The position numbers and the translations under genes were made by a program. DNA of 64,000 nt from Rhodoferax ferrireducens (GTDB lineage Bacteria; Pseudomonadota; Gammaproteobacteria; Burkholderiales; Burkholderiaceae_C). Shown here piece by piece: positions 26,348 to 34,812 of this stretch (position 1 is the stretch's first letter; every line of letters starts with the position of its first letter). Location: positions 62,001 to 126,000 of the forward strand of contig MTEI01000005.1 in the NCBI GenBank assembly GCA_002083775.1, read 5' to 3'. Under the pieces are notes generated by a model. The model had not been told where the DNA came from. It did no database searches and saw only the letters and a list, made by a program, of their open reading frames with translations.

Positions 26348-27565
26348 ATGACGAACGCCAACGACCCAGCCACCCCTGTTGCCAGCTTGCCTTTGCAGGG
26401 CCTGCGTGTGGTGGAGTTCACCCACATGGTCATGGGGCCAACCTGCGGCATGGTGCTGGCAGACATGGGTGCCGAGGTGATCAAGGTCGAACCCCTTGAA
26501 GGCGACCGAACGCGTCATCTGCTGGGCGCCGGTGCGGGATTTTTCCCGATGTTCAACCGCAACAAGAAAAGCATCGCCATCAACCTGCACCGGCCTGAAG
26601 GCGCTGAAGTGGCGCGCCAATTGGCGCAAAGCGCTGACGTGGTGCTGGAAAACTTCAAGCCCGACACCATGGCCAAGTACGGTTTGGACTACGCGGCGCT
26701 GTCCCGGGTCAACCCGAAGATCATTTACGTCAGTCACAAAGGTTTTCTGCCCGGCCCCTATGAACATCGCACCGCGCTGGACGAGGTGGTGCAGATGATG
26801 GGTGGCCTGGCTTACATGACCGGGCGCCCTGGCGATCCATTGCGTGCGGGCACCAGTGTCAACGACATCATGGGCGGCATGTTTGGCGCCATCGGCGCGC
26901 TGGGCGCGTTGATCCAGCGTGGTATCACCGGCCGTGGCCAGGAGGTTCAAAGCGCCTTGTTCGAAAACAACGTGTTTCTGGTGGGCCAGCACATGTTGCA
27001 GTACGCCATGACGGGCAAACCGGCGGCGCCCATGCCCGCCCGCATCTCGCCCTGGGGTGTGTATGACGTGTTCACTGCGGGTGATGGTGAGCAGATTTTT
27101 ATTTCGGCGGTGAGTGATGCGCAGTGGACCACCTTTTGTGCCGTGTTCGACCTGGCGGACCTCAAAGCCGATGCCAGATACGCGACCAACAACGACCGGG
27201 TGCGCGAGCGCCCGACGCTATTGCCGATTCTTCGCGAGCGGCTGGCGCGGTACACCGCCGCTCAGATGGCGCAGATGATGGAGGCCAACAAACTGCCCTA
27301 CGCCCCCATCCGCAAACCCGAAGAACTGTTTGATGACGAACACCTGTTGGCCACCGGCGGCCTGGCCGATATGACACTACCTGACGGTGAGCGCGCCGGT
27401 CAAACCACCAAGGCCACCTTATTTCCCTTCACCATGGATGGCCACCGCCTGGGTGTGCGCCTGAGCCCGCCCAGCCTGGGGGCGCATACCGATGAATTGC
27501 TGGGCGCGCTTGGCCTGACGCCTGGCAAAGTGCAGGCGTTGCGCGCCGCCCAAGCTGTGGGATAG
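26348..27565 (+). CDS. CaiB/BaiF-type (family III) CoA-transferase
   Basis: A 405-residue family III CoA-transferase, moving CoA between carboxylic acids through an aspartyl-CoA thioester. The N-terminal motif LRVVEFTHMVMGPTCGMVLADMGAEVIKVEP and the catalytic aspartate at residue 173 in GTSVNDIMGGMFG are present. Relatives use formyl-, succinyl-, mesaconyl- or carnitine-CoA, and the sequence alone does not fix the substrate. A LysR regulator follows 30 bp downstream on the same strand. Confidence 0.87.
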   Translation: MTNANDPATPVASLPLQGLRVVEFTHMVMGPTCGMVLADMGAEVIKVEPLEGDRTRHLLGAGAGFFPMFNRNKKSIAINLHRPEGAEVARQLAQSADVVLENFKPDTMAKYGLDYAALSRVNPKIIYVSHKGFLPGPYEHRTALDEVVQMMGGLAYMTGRPGDPLRAGTSVNDIMGGMFGAIGALGALIQRGITGRGQEVQSALFENNVFLVGQHMLQYAMTGKPAAPMPARISPWGVYDVFTAGDGEQIFISAVSDAQWTTFCAVFDLADLKADARYATNNDRVRERPTLLPILRERLARYTAAQMAQMMEANKLPYAPIRKPEELFDDEHLLATGGLADMTLPDGERAGQTTKATLFPFTMDGHRLGVRLSPPSLGAHTDELLGALGLTPGKVQALRAAQAVG

Positions 27566-27595
27566 CGGCTTGGCGATTTTGTTGACCCTGTTCGC

Positions 27596-28531
27596 ATGAG
27601 CAAACTCAAACAGATGGAAACCTTTGTCAATGTCGCCGCGCGCGGCGGCTTGACAGCGGCAGCCAAGGCTGAGGGCGTGGCACCGGCCATCATTGGGCGT
27701 CGCCTGGATGCGCTGGAAGAGCGCCTGGGGGTCAAACTGCTGGTGCGTACCACCCGGCGTGTCACGCTGACCCATGAAGGCAGCGCGTTTTTGGAGGACT
27801 GTCAGCGGCTGCTGGCCGGGCTGGCCAGCGCCGAGGCCAGCGTGTCGGCAGGTGGGCTCAAACCCACCGGGCATCTCACGTTGACAGCGCCAGCCGGTTT
27901 CGGGCGGCGGCATGTGGCACCGCTGGTGCCGCGCTTTCGCGAACTGTATCCGGAGGTCACCATTTCCCTGAACCTGAGCGACCGGGTGGTCGACCTGACC
28001 GCCGAGGGGTTTGACTGCGCGGTACGTGTGGGCGACATGCCCGACTCCAGCCTGGTCAGTGTGCGCCTGGCCGACAACCGTCGCCTGTGCGTGGCGGCAC
28101 CCAGCTACCTCAAGCGGCATGGCACACCGCAACATCCCGGGGAACTGGCCCGTTTTGACTGTCTGACGCTGTCCAGCGACGCCTCGCAGACGCGTGGCTG
28201 GGCGTTTTCACTGCCGCAGGGCGGTGGTGTGGAAGTGGTGCACCTCAAGCCAGGTGGTCCGCTCAGCTGTTCCGATGGTGAGGTGCTGTTTGACTGGTGT
28301 CTGGCGGGTTACGGTATCGCCTGGCGCAGCACCTGGGAGGTGCAGGCCGAGGTCGCTACCGGGGTCTTGGTGCCAGTGCTGGAAGCCTTTGCTGCACCCC
28401 CTAACGGAGTGTATGCGGTGTTTTCCCAGCGCAAACATCTGCCGCTGCGGGTGCGGTTGTGGATCGACTATCTGAAGCAGCAATTTGCCCAGTTACCATT
28501 TGCGCATCAGCCCGGCCTGCCACCCACTTGA
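27596..28531 (+). CDS. LysR-family transcriptional regulator
   Basis: A 311-residue LysR-type regulator. The N-terminal winged helix (MSKLKQMETFVNVAARGGLTAAAKAEGV, about residues 1-62) is followed by a periplasmic-binding-like effector domain from about residue 90 (HLTLTAPAGFGRRHVAPLVP). It starts at an ATG 30 bp after the CoA-transferase stop and probably shares its transcript. Its targets could include that gene or glcB, but nothing in the sequence proves it. Confidence 0.9.
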   Translation: MSKLKQMETFVNVAARGGLTAAAKAEGVAPAIIGRRLDALEERLGVKLLVRTTRRVTLTHEGSAFLEDCQRLLAGLASAEASVSAGGLKPTGHLTLTAPAGFGRRHVAPLVPRFRELYPEVTISLNLSDRVVDLTAEGFDCAVRVGDMPDSSLVSVRLADNRRLCVAAPSYLKRHGTPQHPGELARFDCLTLSSDASQTRGWAFSLPQGGGVEVVHLKPGGPLSCSDGEVLFDWCLAGYGIAWRSTWEVQAEVATGVLVPVLEAFAAPPNGVYAVFSQRKHLPLRVRLWIDYLKQQFAQLPFAHQPGLPPT

Positions 28532-28577
28532 ACCCAGCCACCGCTGCAGGTTGCTCAGGGCGTGACGCGCGCGCCTC

Positions 28578-28583
28578 TAAAAT
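28578..28583 (+). promoter_or_regulatory. -10 element of a likely leaderless argS promoter
   Basis: TAAAAT ends 6 bp before the argS ATG at 28590, leaving no room for a ribosome site. A start at the A of ATG is the natural reading. No clear -35 box at 16-18 bp is visible. Confidence 0.4.
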
Positions 28584-28589
28584 CGCCTG

Positions 28590-30287
28590 ATGCTCACTGT
28601 AAAAACCGATCTGTTGGAAGCCCTGCGCCAAGCGCTGGAAGATGTATTGCCCGGGGCTGGTGCCCGCGCCGCCTTTGAGTCGCCCAAAGTGGCCGCCCAC
28701 GGCGATCTGGCGACCACCGCCGCCATGCAACTGGCCAAGCCACTCAAGTTGAATCCGCGCCAGCTGGCAGAAAAGCTTTGCGCCACGCTGCAAACCACTG
28801 CACCCTACCAGACTTGGGTGGAAGCGCTGGACATTGCCGGGCCAGGTTTCATCAACATCAGACTCAAGCCCGCTGCCAAACAACAAGTGGTGCGTGAGGT
28901 GTTGGCCCAAAAATCCTGCTACGGCAAACAGGCGGCCATTGGCAAGCGCATGCTGGTGGAGTTTGTGTCGGCCAACCCCACCGGCCCGCTGCATGTGGGC
29001 CATGGCCGCCAGGCCGCGCTGGGTGATGCCATCTGCAACCTGTTTGCCACGCAGGGCTGGGACGTGTACCGCGAGTTCTATTACAACGACGCCGGTGTGC
29101 AAATTGGCACCCTGGCCACCAGCACCCAGTTGCGCGTGCAAGGTTTCAAGCCGGGTGATGACTGCTGGCCTATCGACCCGGACAACCCGGTCAGCAAAAA
29201 CTTCTACAACGGTGATTACATTGCCGACATTGCCGCCGATTTCCTGGCGAAGAAAACGGTCAAGTCCGATGACCGCGAATTCACTGCCTCCGGCGATGTC
29301 CATGACCTGGACGGCATGCGCCAGTTTGCCGTGGCCTACTTGCGCCATGAGCAGGATCTGGACTTGCAGGCTTTTGCGGTCAAGTTTGACAACTATTATT
29401 TAGAGAGCAGCCTGTACACGTCTGGCAAGGTCGAGGCGACGGTCAAGCGGCTGATTGAGGCGGGTAAAACCTACGAGCAAGACGGCGCGTTGTGGCTCAA
29501 ATCCACCGACTACGGCGACGACAAAGACCGTGTCATGCGCAAGGGGGACGGCAGCTACACCTACTTTGTGCCTGACGTGGCGTACCACATTACCAAGTGG
29601 GAGCGTGGCTTCCAGAAAGTCATCAACATCCAGGGCACCGACCACCACGGCACCATCGCCCGGGTGCGCGCTGGCTTGCAGGCGGCCTATGTGGGCATTC
29701 CGCAGGGCTTTCCCGACTACGTGCTGCACACCATGGTGCGGGTGGTCAAGGGCGGTGAAGAGGTCAAGATCAGCAAGCGCGCGGGCAGTTATGTGACGCT
29801 GCGCGACCTCATCGAGTGGACCAGCAAGGACGCGGTGCGTTTCTTTCTGCTGAGTCGCAAGCCCGACACCGAGTACACCTTCGACGTGGATCTGGCGGTG
29901 GCCAAGAACAACGACAACCCGGTGTATTACGTGCAGTACGCCCATGCGCGCATTTGCTCGGTGCTGGCGGCCTGGGGTGGCGACGCGGCGTCGCTGGCCA
30001 CGGTTGACCTGGGCGCGCTGAACAGCCTGCAAGCCCAGGCGCTGATGTTATTGCTGGCCAAATACCCGGAGATGCTGGGCATGGCCGCCACTGGTTTTGC
30101 GCCGCATGATGTGACGTTTTATCTGCGGGAACTCGCCGCCTGCTACCACAGCTATTACGATGCCGAGCGCATCTTGGTGGATGATGAGACGGTCAAACTG
30201 GCGCGCTTGGCGCTGGTGGCTGCAACCGCTCAGGTGTTGCGCAACGGCCTGGCGGTGCTGGGGGTGAGCGCCCCACAAAAGATGTGA
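28590..30287 (+). CDS. argS: Arginyl-tRNA synthetase
   Basis: A 565-residue class I aminoacyl-tRNA synthetase for arginine. The HIGH-type motif is HVGH, in [20 protein letters not shown]. The N-terminal Add-1 domain (about residues 1-105) and the C-terminal DALR anticodon-binding domain with [12 protein letters not shown] and [13 protein letters not shown] are present. ArgRS typically lacks a canonical KMSKS, and here [15 protein letters not shown] fills that place. A SPOR-domain gene follows after 33 bp, as in many Burkholderiales. Confidence 0.96.
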   Translation: MLTVKTDLLEALRQALEDVLPGAGARAAFESPKVAAHGDLATTAAMQLAKPLKLNPRQLAEKLCATLQTTAPYQTWVEALDIAGPGFINIRLKPAAKQQVVREVLAQKSCYGKQAAIGKRMLVEFVSANPTGPLHVGHGRQAALGDAICNLFATQGWDVYREFYYNDAGVQIGTLATSTQLRVQGFKPGDDCWPIDPDNPVSKNFYNGDYIADIAADFLAKKTVKSDDREFTASGDVHDLDGMRQFAVAYLRHEQDLDLQAFAVKFDNYYLESSLYTSGKVEATVKRLIEAGKTYEQDGALWLKSTDYGDDKDRVMRKGDGSYTYFVPDVAYHITKWERGFQKVINIQGTDHHGTIARVRAGLQAAYVGIPQGFPDYVLHTMVRVVKGGEEVKISKRAGSYVTLRDLIEWTSKDAVRFFLLSRKPDTEYTFDVDLAVAKNNDNPVYYVQYAHARICSVLAAWGGDAASLATVDLGALNSLQAQALMLLLAKYPEMLGMAATGFAPHDVTFYLRELAACYHSYYDAERILVDDETVKLARLALVAATAQVLRNGLAVLGVSAPQKM

Positions 30288-30320
30288 GCAATGGTTAACG
30301 ACGTGCATCAAAGGCAAACA

Positions 30321-30950
30321 ATGAAGCAACAACGAGGTGGCACTTTTTTGGGATTTGTATTGGGCATGGTGGTGGGCCTGGGCGTGGCGCTGGCGGTGGC
30401 GGTGTACGTTACCAAGGTACCGGTGCCATTTCTTGACAAGGGTGCGAACCGTCCCGCCGATCAGGACGCGGTCGAGCAGCAGAAAAACAAGGATTGGGAC
30501 CCGAACGCCCCGTTGTACGGCAAAAACCCGGCGCGCCCTGCAGCCTCCGCCGAGCAGGTAGAAACGCTGCCCGCCAAGCCCGCTGCATCATCTGCTGAAG
30601 CGGGTGGGCCCGAGTTGAAACCCGCAGTCACCGCCGACCCGCTTGGTGATCTGGTCAAAGCCAAGCTGGCTGGCGCCAAGGCGGCGGCTTCCGACGCTGC
30701 AAACCCAGCCGAGACCTTTATCTATTTTGTGCAGGTGGGTGCCTACCGCAGTGCAGAAGATGCCGAGAGCCAGCGCGCCAAGCTGTCTCTGGCTGGCATC
30801 GAGACGAAGATGACCGAGCGTGAGCAGGCGGGTCGCACGGTCTACCGGGTACGCATGGGGCCGTTTGATGCCCGGGAGGAAGCCGAAAAAGCCAAAGCCC
30901 GGCTGGAGGCTGTGGGCCAGGAGGCCGCTATGGTGCGTGTTGCACGTTGA
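30321..30950 (+). CDS. SPOR-domain cell-division protein (FtsN-like)
   Basis: A 209-residue protein with a short cytoplasmic start, one membrane helix (GTFLGFVLGMVVGLGVALAVAVYV), an Ala/Pro-rich periplasmic linker and a C-terminal SPOR domain (about residues 133-207: FIYFVQVGAYRSAEDAESQ and YRVRMGPFDAREEAEKAKARL). SPOR domains bind denuded glycan at the septum. The ATG at 30321 with AAAGG upstream is preferred to 30291. FtsN-like by architecture; overall identity to FtsN is not claimed. Confidence 0.83.
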   Translation: MKQQRGGTFLGFVLGMVVGLGVALAVAVYVTKVPVPFLDKGANRPADQDAVEQQKNKDWDPNAPLYGKNPARPAASAEQVETLPAKPAASSAEAGGPELKPAVTADPLGDLVKAKLAGAKAAASDAANPAETFIYFVQVGAYRSAEDAESQRAKLSLAGIETKMTEREQAGRTVYRVRMGPFDAREEAEKAKARLEAVGQEAAMVRVAR

Positions 30951-31003
30951 ACTTAGAGCGAATAGCGATCTCAGATCGCTTGTTCAATTACCAGGAATCC
31001 AGC

Positions 31004-31657
31004 ATGTCTATGAAACGTCGTGATGTATGTATTGCCGCTGCCAGTTTGGCTATGACAGGTCTGTCACCCCAGCATGCGCTGGCCCAGGCGCGGGTGCCGC
31101 AGGCGGGCACGGATTACATCAAGCTGGGCAAGCTGGCGCCGGTGGATGCCCCTGCGGGCAAGATCGAGGTGCTGGAGTTTTTCTGGTACAGCTGCCCGCA
31201 CTGCAATGCGTTTGAGCCGCTGGTGGCGGCTTGGTCTGCAAAAATGCCTGCGGATGTCGTCTTTCGGCGTGTTCCTGTGGCGTTTCAGGACACTTACTTG
31301 CCGCAACAGCGACTCTTTTTTGCCTTGGAGGCGATGGGTTTGATGACCCAATTGCACGAGAGGGTGTTTGCCGCCATTCACGCTGAGCGCCAGAATCTGG
31401 TCAGTGAGCAAGCCATCACCGAGTGGATGGCCCGTCAAGGCGTGGACAAAGCCCTGTTTGCCAGCCACTTCAATTCCTTCAGCACGGCAACCAAAGCGCG
31501 TCGTGCCAACCAGTTGATGACGGCTTACCAGGTGGAAGGGGTGCCTGCGCTCGGTGTAGCCGGGCGGTTTTATACCGATGGCGCCATGACCAGAACCATG
31601 GAGCGTGCGTTGCAGGTGGCAGATTATCTGGTGGCAGAGGTGCGCGCGGGGCGCTGA
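31004..31657 (+). CDS. dsbA: Thiol:disulfide interchange protein DsbA
   Basis: A 217-residue periplasmic oxidase that introduces disulfide bonds. The signal region carries KRRDVCIAAASLAM, a twin-arginine-like motif, ending near ALAQA. The redox site is CPHC in FFWYSCPHCNAFEPL near residues 64-67, and the cis-proline loop is GVPALGVAGRF. The start at 31004 is preceded by AGGA; a second ATG at 31010 is nearly as good. It lies between the SPOR gene and the lptA cluster. Confidence 0.92.
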   Translation: MSMKRRDVCIAAASLAMTGLSPQHALAQARVPQAGTDYIKLGKLAPVDAPAGKIEVLEFFWYSCPHCNAFEPLVAAWSAKMPADVVFRRVPVAFQDTYLPQQRLFFALEAMGLMTQLHERVFAAIHAERQNLVSEQAITEWMARQGVDKALFASHFNSFSTATKARRANQLMTAYQVEGVPALGVAGRFYTDGAMTRTMERALQVADYLVAEVRAGR

Positions 31658-31763
31658 CGGCGCCACAGCGTGTTGTTGCGGGCCAGGTCTGGTTCCGTAA
31701 GGTGCGTGTAGGGCATTGGGCCGCTACAATGCAAGGCATAAATCATGCAAGATTCGTGCCTTT

Positions 31764-32390
31764 ATGAATAACACTCTTCTCTCCCGACTGCTCATGGTCC
31801 TGCTGGTCCTGCTGGCACCCGCCGCGTGGGGCGAAAAGGCTGACCGGGACAAACCCATGAACGTGGAGGCCGACGCCCTGCGCTACGACGATGTCCGCCA
31901 GGTCAGCGTTTTCACGGGCCGGGTGGTTTTGACCAAGGGCACGATCCTGATTCGCGGCGGCAGCCTGGACGTGCGGCAAGACCCCGATGGCTTCCAGTAC
32001 GGTGTGGTCAAAGCCGAGCCGGGCAAGCTGGCTTTTTTTCGTCAGAAGCGCGAAGGCCTGGATGAATACATCGAAGGCGAAGGCGAAACCATTGAGTACG
32101 ACGGCCGCAGCGACACGGTCAAGTTCATCAGCAGCGCCCAACTTCGCCGCTACCGGGGCGCGACCCTGAACGACGAATTCAACGCCGGCCTGATTGTTTA
32201 CAACAACCTCACCGATGTTTTCACGCTGGACGGCGCGCCCGCAGCGGGCAAAACCGGCAGCACCGGGCGCCCCGGCGCCCCGGCCGGTCGCGTCAAGGCC
32301 ATGCTGACACCCAACAGCGCACCGGCTACCGCGCCCGCTGCTTCCATGCCGCTGCGCGAATCCAACACGCTGGGGACCTCCAAGCCATGA
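31764..32390 (+). CDS. lptA: Lipopolysaccharide transport protein LptA
   Basis: A 208-residue periplasmic bridge protein of the Lpt machine. A signal peptide (to about residue 23, AAWG) is followed by an OstA/LptA beta-jellyroll ([37 protein letters not shown]) and an Ala/Pro-rich C-terminal tail of about 45 residues, longer than in E. coli. TACAAT at 31725-31730 may be its -10 box. The neighbour lptC is missing here; dsbA is upstream instead. The stop overlaps lptB by 4 bp. Confidence 0.9.
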   Translation: MNNTLLSRLLMVLLVLLAPAAWGEKADRDKPMNVEADALRYDDVRQVSVFTGRVVLTKGTILIRGGSLDVRQDPDGFQYGVVKAEPGKLAFFRQKREGLDEYIEGEGETIEYDGRSDTVKFISSAQLRRYRGATLNDEFNAGLIVYNNLTDVFTLDGAPAAGKTGSTGRPGAPAGRVKAMLTPNSAPATAPAASMPLRESNTLGTSKP

Positions 32391-33214
32391 CAGACAGCAG
32401 CGTCGCCGTTCCAGCGCCCCAGCCGGGCCCTGACGTCGAAGCGCGCGGGCGCCTGCTTGAGGCTGGATCTGGTGAAAGCAGCCTGCAGGCGCACCACCTG
32501 GAAAAGTCCTACGGCAGCCGCAAAGTGGTGAAAGACGTCTCGCTGGCAGTGCGCCGTGGTGAGGTGGTCGGACTGCTCGGCCCCAATGGTGCCGGTAAAA
32601 CCACGTCCTTTTACATGATCGTCGGGCTGGTGCGCGCCAGCGCGGGCGATATCACCATCGACGGCCAATCCATCGAACACATGCCCATCCACCGGCGCGC
32701 CCGTCTGGGGCTGGGGTATTTGCCGCAGGAGTCGTCGATTTTTCGCAAGCTCAACGTTGAAGACAACGTGCGCGCGGTGCTGGAGTTGCAACTCGACGAA
32801 AAGGGGCGGCCCCTGGGTGATGCCGAGATTGAAAAGCGTCTGACCGGTCTGCTGCAAGACCTGCGGGTGGATCACTTGCGCCAGTCCAGCGCGTTGTCGC
32901 TGTCGGGCGGTGAGCGCCGGCGCGTGGAAATTGCCCGCGCGCTGGCCACACGGCCCAGCTTTATCTTGCTGGACGAACCATTTGCCGGGATTGACCCGAT
33001 TGCCGTGATCGAGATCCAGCGCATCATCAGTTTCCTAAAAAACCGGGGCATTGGTGTGTTGATCACCGACCACAACGTGCGCGAAACCTTGGGTATTTGC
33101 GATCACGCCTACATCATCAGCGACGGCAGCGTGCTGGCGCAGGGCACGCCCGCCGAGATCGTCAACGACGCCGAGGTGCGCCGGGTGTACCTGGGTGAAC
33201 ACTTTCGCATGTGA
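32387..33214 (+). CDS. lptB: LPS export ABC transporter ATP-binding protein LptB
   Basis: A 275-residue ATPase that powers extraction of lipopolysaccharide from the inner membrane with LptF and LptG. It shows Walker [11 protein letters not shown], the Q-loop [16 protein letters not shown], the [15 protein letters not shown] signature, Walker [15 protein letters not shown] and the switch histidine in [10 protein letters not shown]. About 30 extra residues precede the ABC core. Its start overlaps lptA (ATGA) and its stop overlaps rpoN (TGATG), so translation should be coupled. Confidence 0.95.
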   Translation: MTDSSVAVPAPQPGPDVEARGRLLEAGSGESSLQAHHLEKSYGSRKVVKDVSLAVRRGEVVGLLGPNGAGKTTSFYMIVGLVRASAGDITIDGQSIEHMPIHRRARLGLGYLPQESSIFRKLNVEDNVRAVLELQLDEKGRPLGDAEIEKRLTGLLQDLRVDHLRQSSALSLSGGERRRVEIARALATRPSFILLDEPFAGIDPIAVIEIQRIISFLKNRGIGVLITDHNVRETLGICDHAYIISDGSVLAQGTPAEIVNDAEVRRVYLGEHFRM

Positions 33215-34812
33215 TGAAGCAAGGTCTCTCCCTTCGCATCTCGCAGCATCTGGCGCTCACGCCCCAGTTGCAGCAGTCCATTCGGCTGCTGCAACTCTCG
33301 ACGCTGGAGCTCTCAAGCGAGGTGGACCAGATGCTCGATGACAACCCGTTTCTGGAACGCAATATCGATGAAGCTGAGCGTGAGTCATTCGGGCTGGCGC
33401 AGGCTGACGTGCCGGTCAGCCAGGCCGACCGCGAATCGGAAGTTACTGCATATTCAGGAGCTGATTACCCAGACAGCACAAGGGCTAAGGCCGAAAATGA
33501 TGCTGAAGATTCAGGTATCACCTCTGACGACGGCCCCAGCTGGGAAGGGGACGGCACCGTCAGCCTGGCCCCGGATGACGGCGAATGGGGGGGTGAGGCA
33601 GCAGCCCGTGGCAACAACCTCAGCGGTGACGACGAGATGGACGCCACCGAGCTGGCACGCAACCAGGAGTCACTGCAGAGCTTTTTACATCGTCAGGCGC
33701 TGGCGCTGCGCCTGAGCGCGGAAGACACCGCCGCGCTGCGTTTCCTGATCGAGTCGCTCAACGACGACGGTTACCTGGAAGACGACCTGACCGAGCTGGC
33801 GCGGGGCTTGGCAGGCAGCGACGACCAAGAGCAGCTGGAACAACTGGTGCACCACTTCACCGTCGCCCTGCGCCTGCTGCAAAGCCTGGAGCCGACCGGC
33901 GTGGGTGCGCGTGGCCTGGCTGAATGCCTGACCCTGCAGCTCAAGGCGCTGCAGCGCAACACCGCTTTCAGCGACGCGTTCGACCCGGACGTGGTCAAGG
34001 TCGCCCTGGCCGTCTGCCGCCAGCCGATGGACTTGCTGGCCCGGCGCGACATCAAACACCTGATGCCGCTGTGTGGCGCCAGCGATGCGGCGGTTCGTGC
34101 GGCCATCACCCTGATCGGCCGCCTGGAGCCCAAGCCGGGGCGGCGTTTTGTGGATGTAGAGCGCAACGTGGTGGTGCCCGATGTGCTGGTGGTCAAGGTT
34201 GGTAGCGGTGCGGCAGTCAAATTCACCGTGCGCCTCAATCCCGAGGTGATGCCGCGCCTGCGTGTGCACGACATTTATGCCAACGCGCTCAAGGGCCACA
34301 AAGCTGGCGGCAGCGAAGCTTCCAGCGCGCTGGCGCTGCAGCAGCGGCTGCAAGAGGCGCGCTGGTTCATCAAGAACATCCAGCAGCGCTTTGACACCAT
34401 CCTGCGCGTGTCCACCGCCATCGTCGAGCGGCAAAAAAGCTTTTTCGTGCACGGCGAGCTGGCCATGCGCCCGCTGGTGCTGCGCGAAATTGCCGATGAA
34501 CTGGGCCTGCACGAATCCACCATCAGCCGCGTCACCACCGCCAAATACATGGCCACGCCGTATGGCACCTTCGAGCTGAAGTACTTTTTTGGCTCCGGGC
34601 TGGGCACCGAATCCGGCGGCAATGCATCGAGCACCGCGGTGCGCGCGCTCATCAAGCAGTTTGTCGCCGCCGAGAGCCCCAAAAAACCGCTATCCGACAA
34701 CCAGATCTCCGACATGCTCAAAGAGCAGGGCATCGAATGCGCACGCCGCACCGTGGCCAAATACCGCGAAGGCCTGCGCATCGCGCCGGCCAGCCTAAGA
34801 AAGGAATTGTGA
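33214..34812 (+). CDS. rpoN: RNA polymerase sigma-54 factor
   Basis: A 532-residue sigma-54, which directs polymerase to -24/-12 promoters and needs enhancer-binding ATPases. Region I is Gln/Leu-rich (LSLRISQHLALTPQLQQSIRLLQLSTLEL). The acidic region II (about 65-150) contains a dispersed-element insertion. The core-binding domain, the helix-turn-helix (LREIADELGLHESTISRVT) and the RpoN box (ARRTVAKYREGL, about residues 510-521) follow. ATG at 33214 shares one base with the lptB stop. hpf-ptsN lie about 30 kb away, not downstream as in E. coli. Confidence 0.96.
   Translation: MKQGLSLRISQHLALTPQLQQSIRLLQLSTLELSSEVDQMLDDNPFLERNIDEAERESFGLAQADVPVSQADRESEVTAYSGADYPDSTRAKAENDAEDSGITSDDGPSWEGDGTVSLAPDDGEWGGEAAARGNNLSGDDEMDATELARNQESLQSFLHRQALALRLSAEDTAALRFLIESLNDDGYLEDDLTELARGLAGSDDQEQLEQLVHHFTVALRLLQSLEPTGVGARGLAECLTLQLKALQRNTAFSDAFDPDVVKVALAVCRQPMDLLARRDIKHLMPLCGASDAAVRAAITLIGRLEPKPGRRFVDVERNVVVPDVLVVKVGSGAAVKFTVRLNPEVMPRLRVHDIYANALKGHKAGGSEASSALALQQRLQEARWFIKNIQQRFDTILRVSTAIVERQKSFFVHGELAMRPLVLREIADELGLHESTISRVTTAKYMATPYGTFELKYFFGSGLGTESGGNASSTAVRALIKQFVAAESPKKPLSDNQISDMLKEQGIECARRTVAKYREGLRIAPASLRKEL
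33441..33498 (+). repeat. Dispersed palindromic element, copy inside rpoN
   Basis: It contains GAGCTGATTACCCAGACAGC then ACAAGGGCTAAGGCCGAAAA, close to the leuS copy over its right half. It encodes about residues 76-95 in sigma-54 region II, an acidic and variable region that tolerates length change. Confidence 0.7.
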
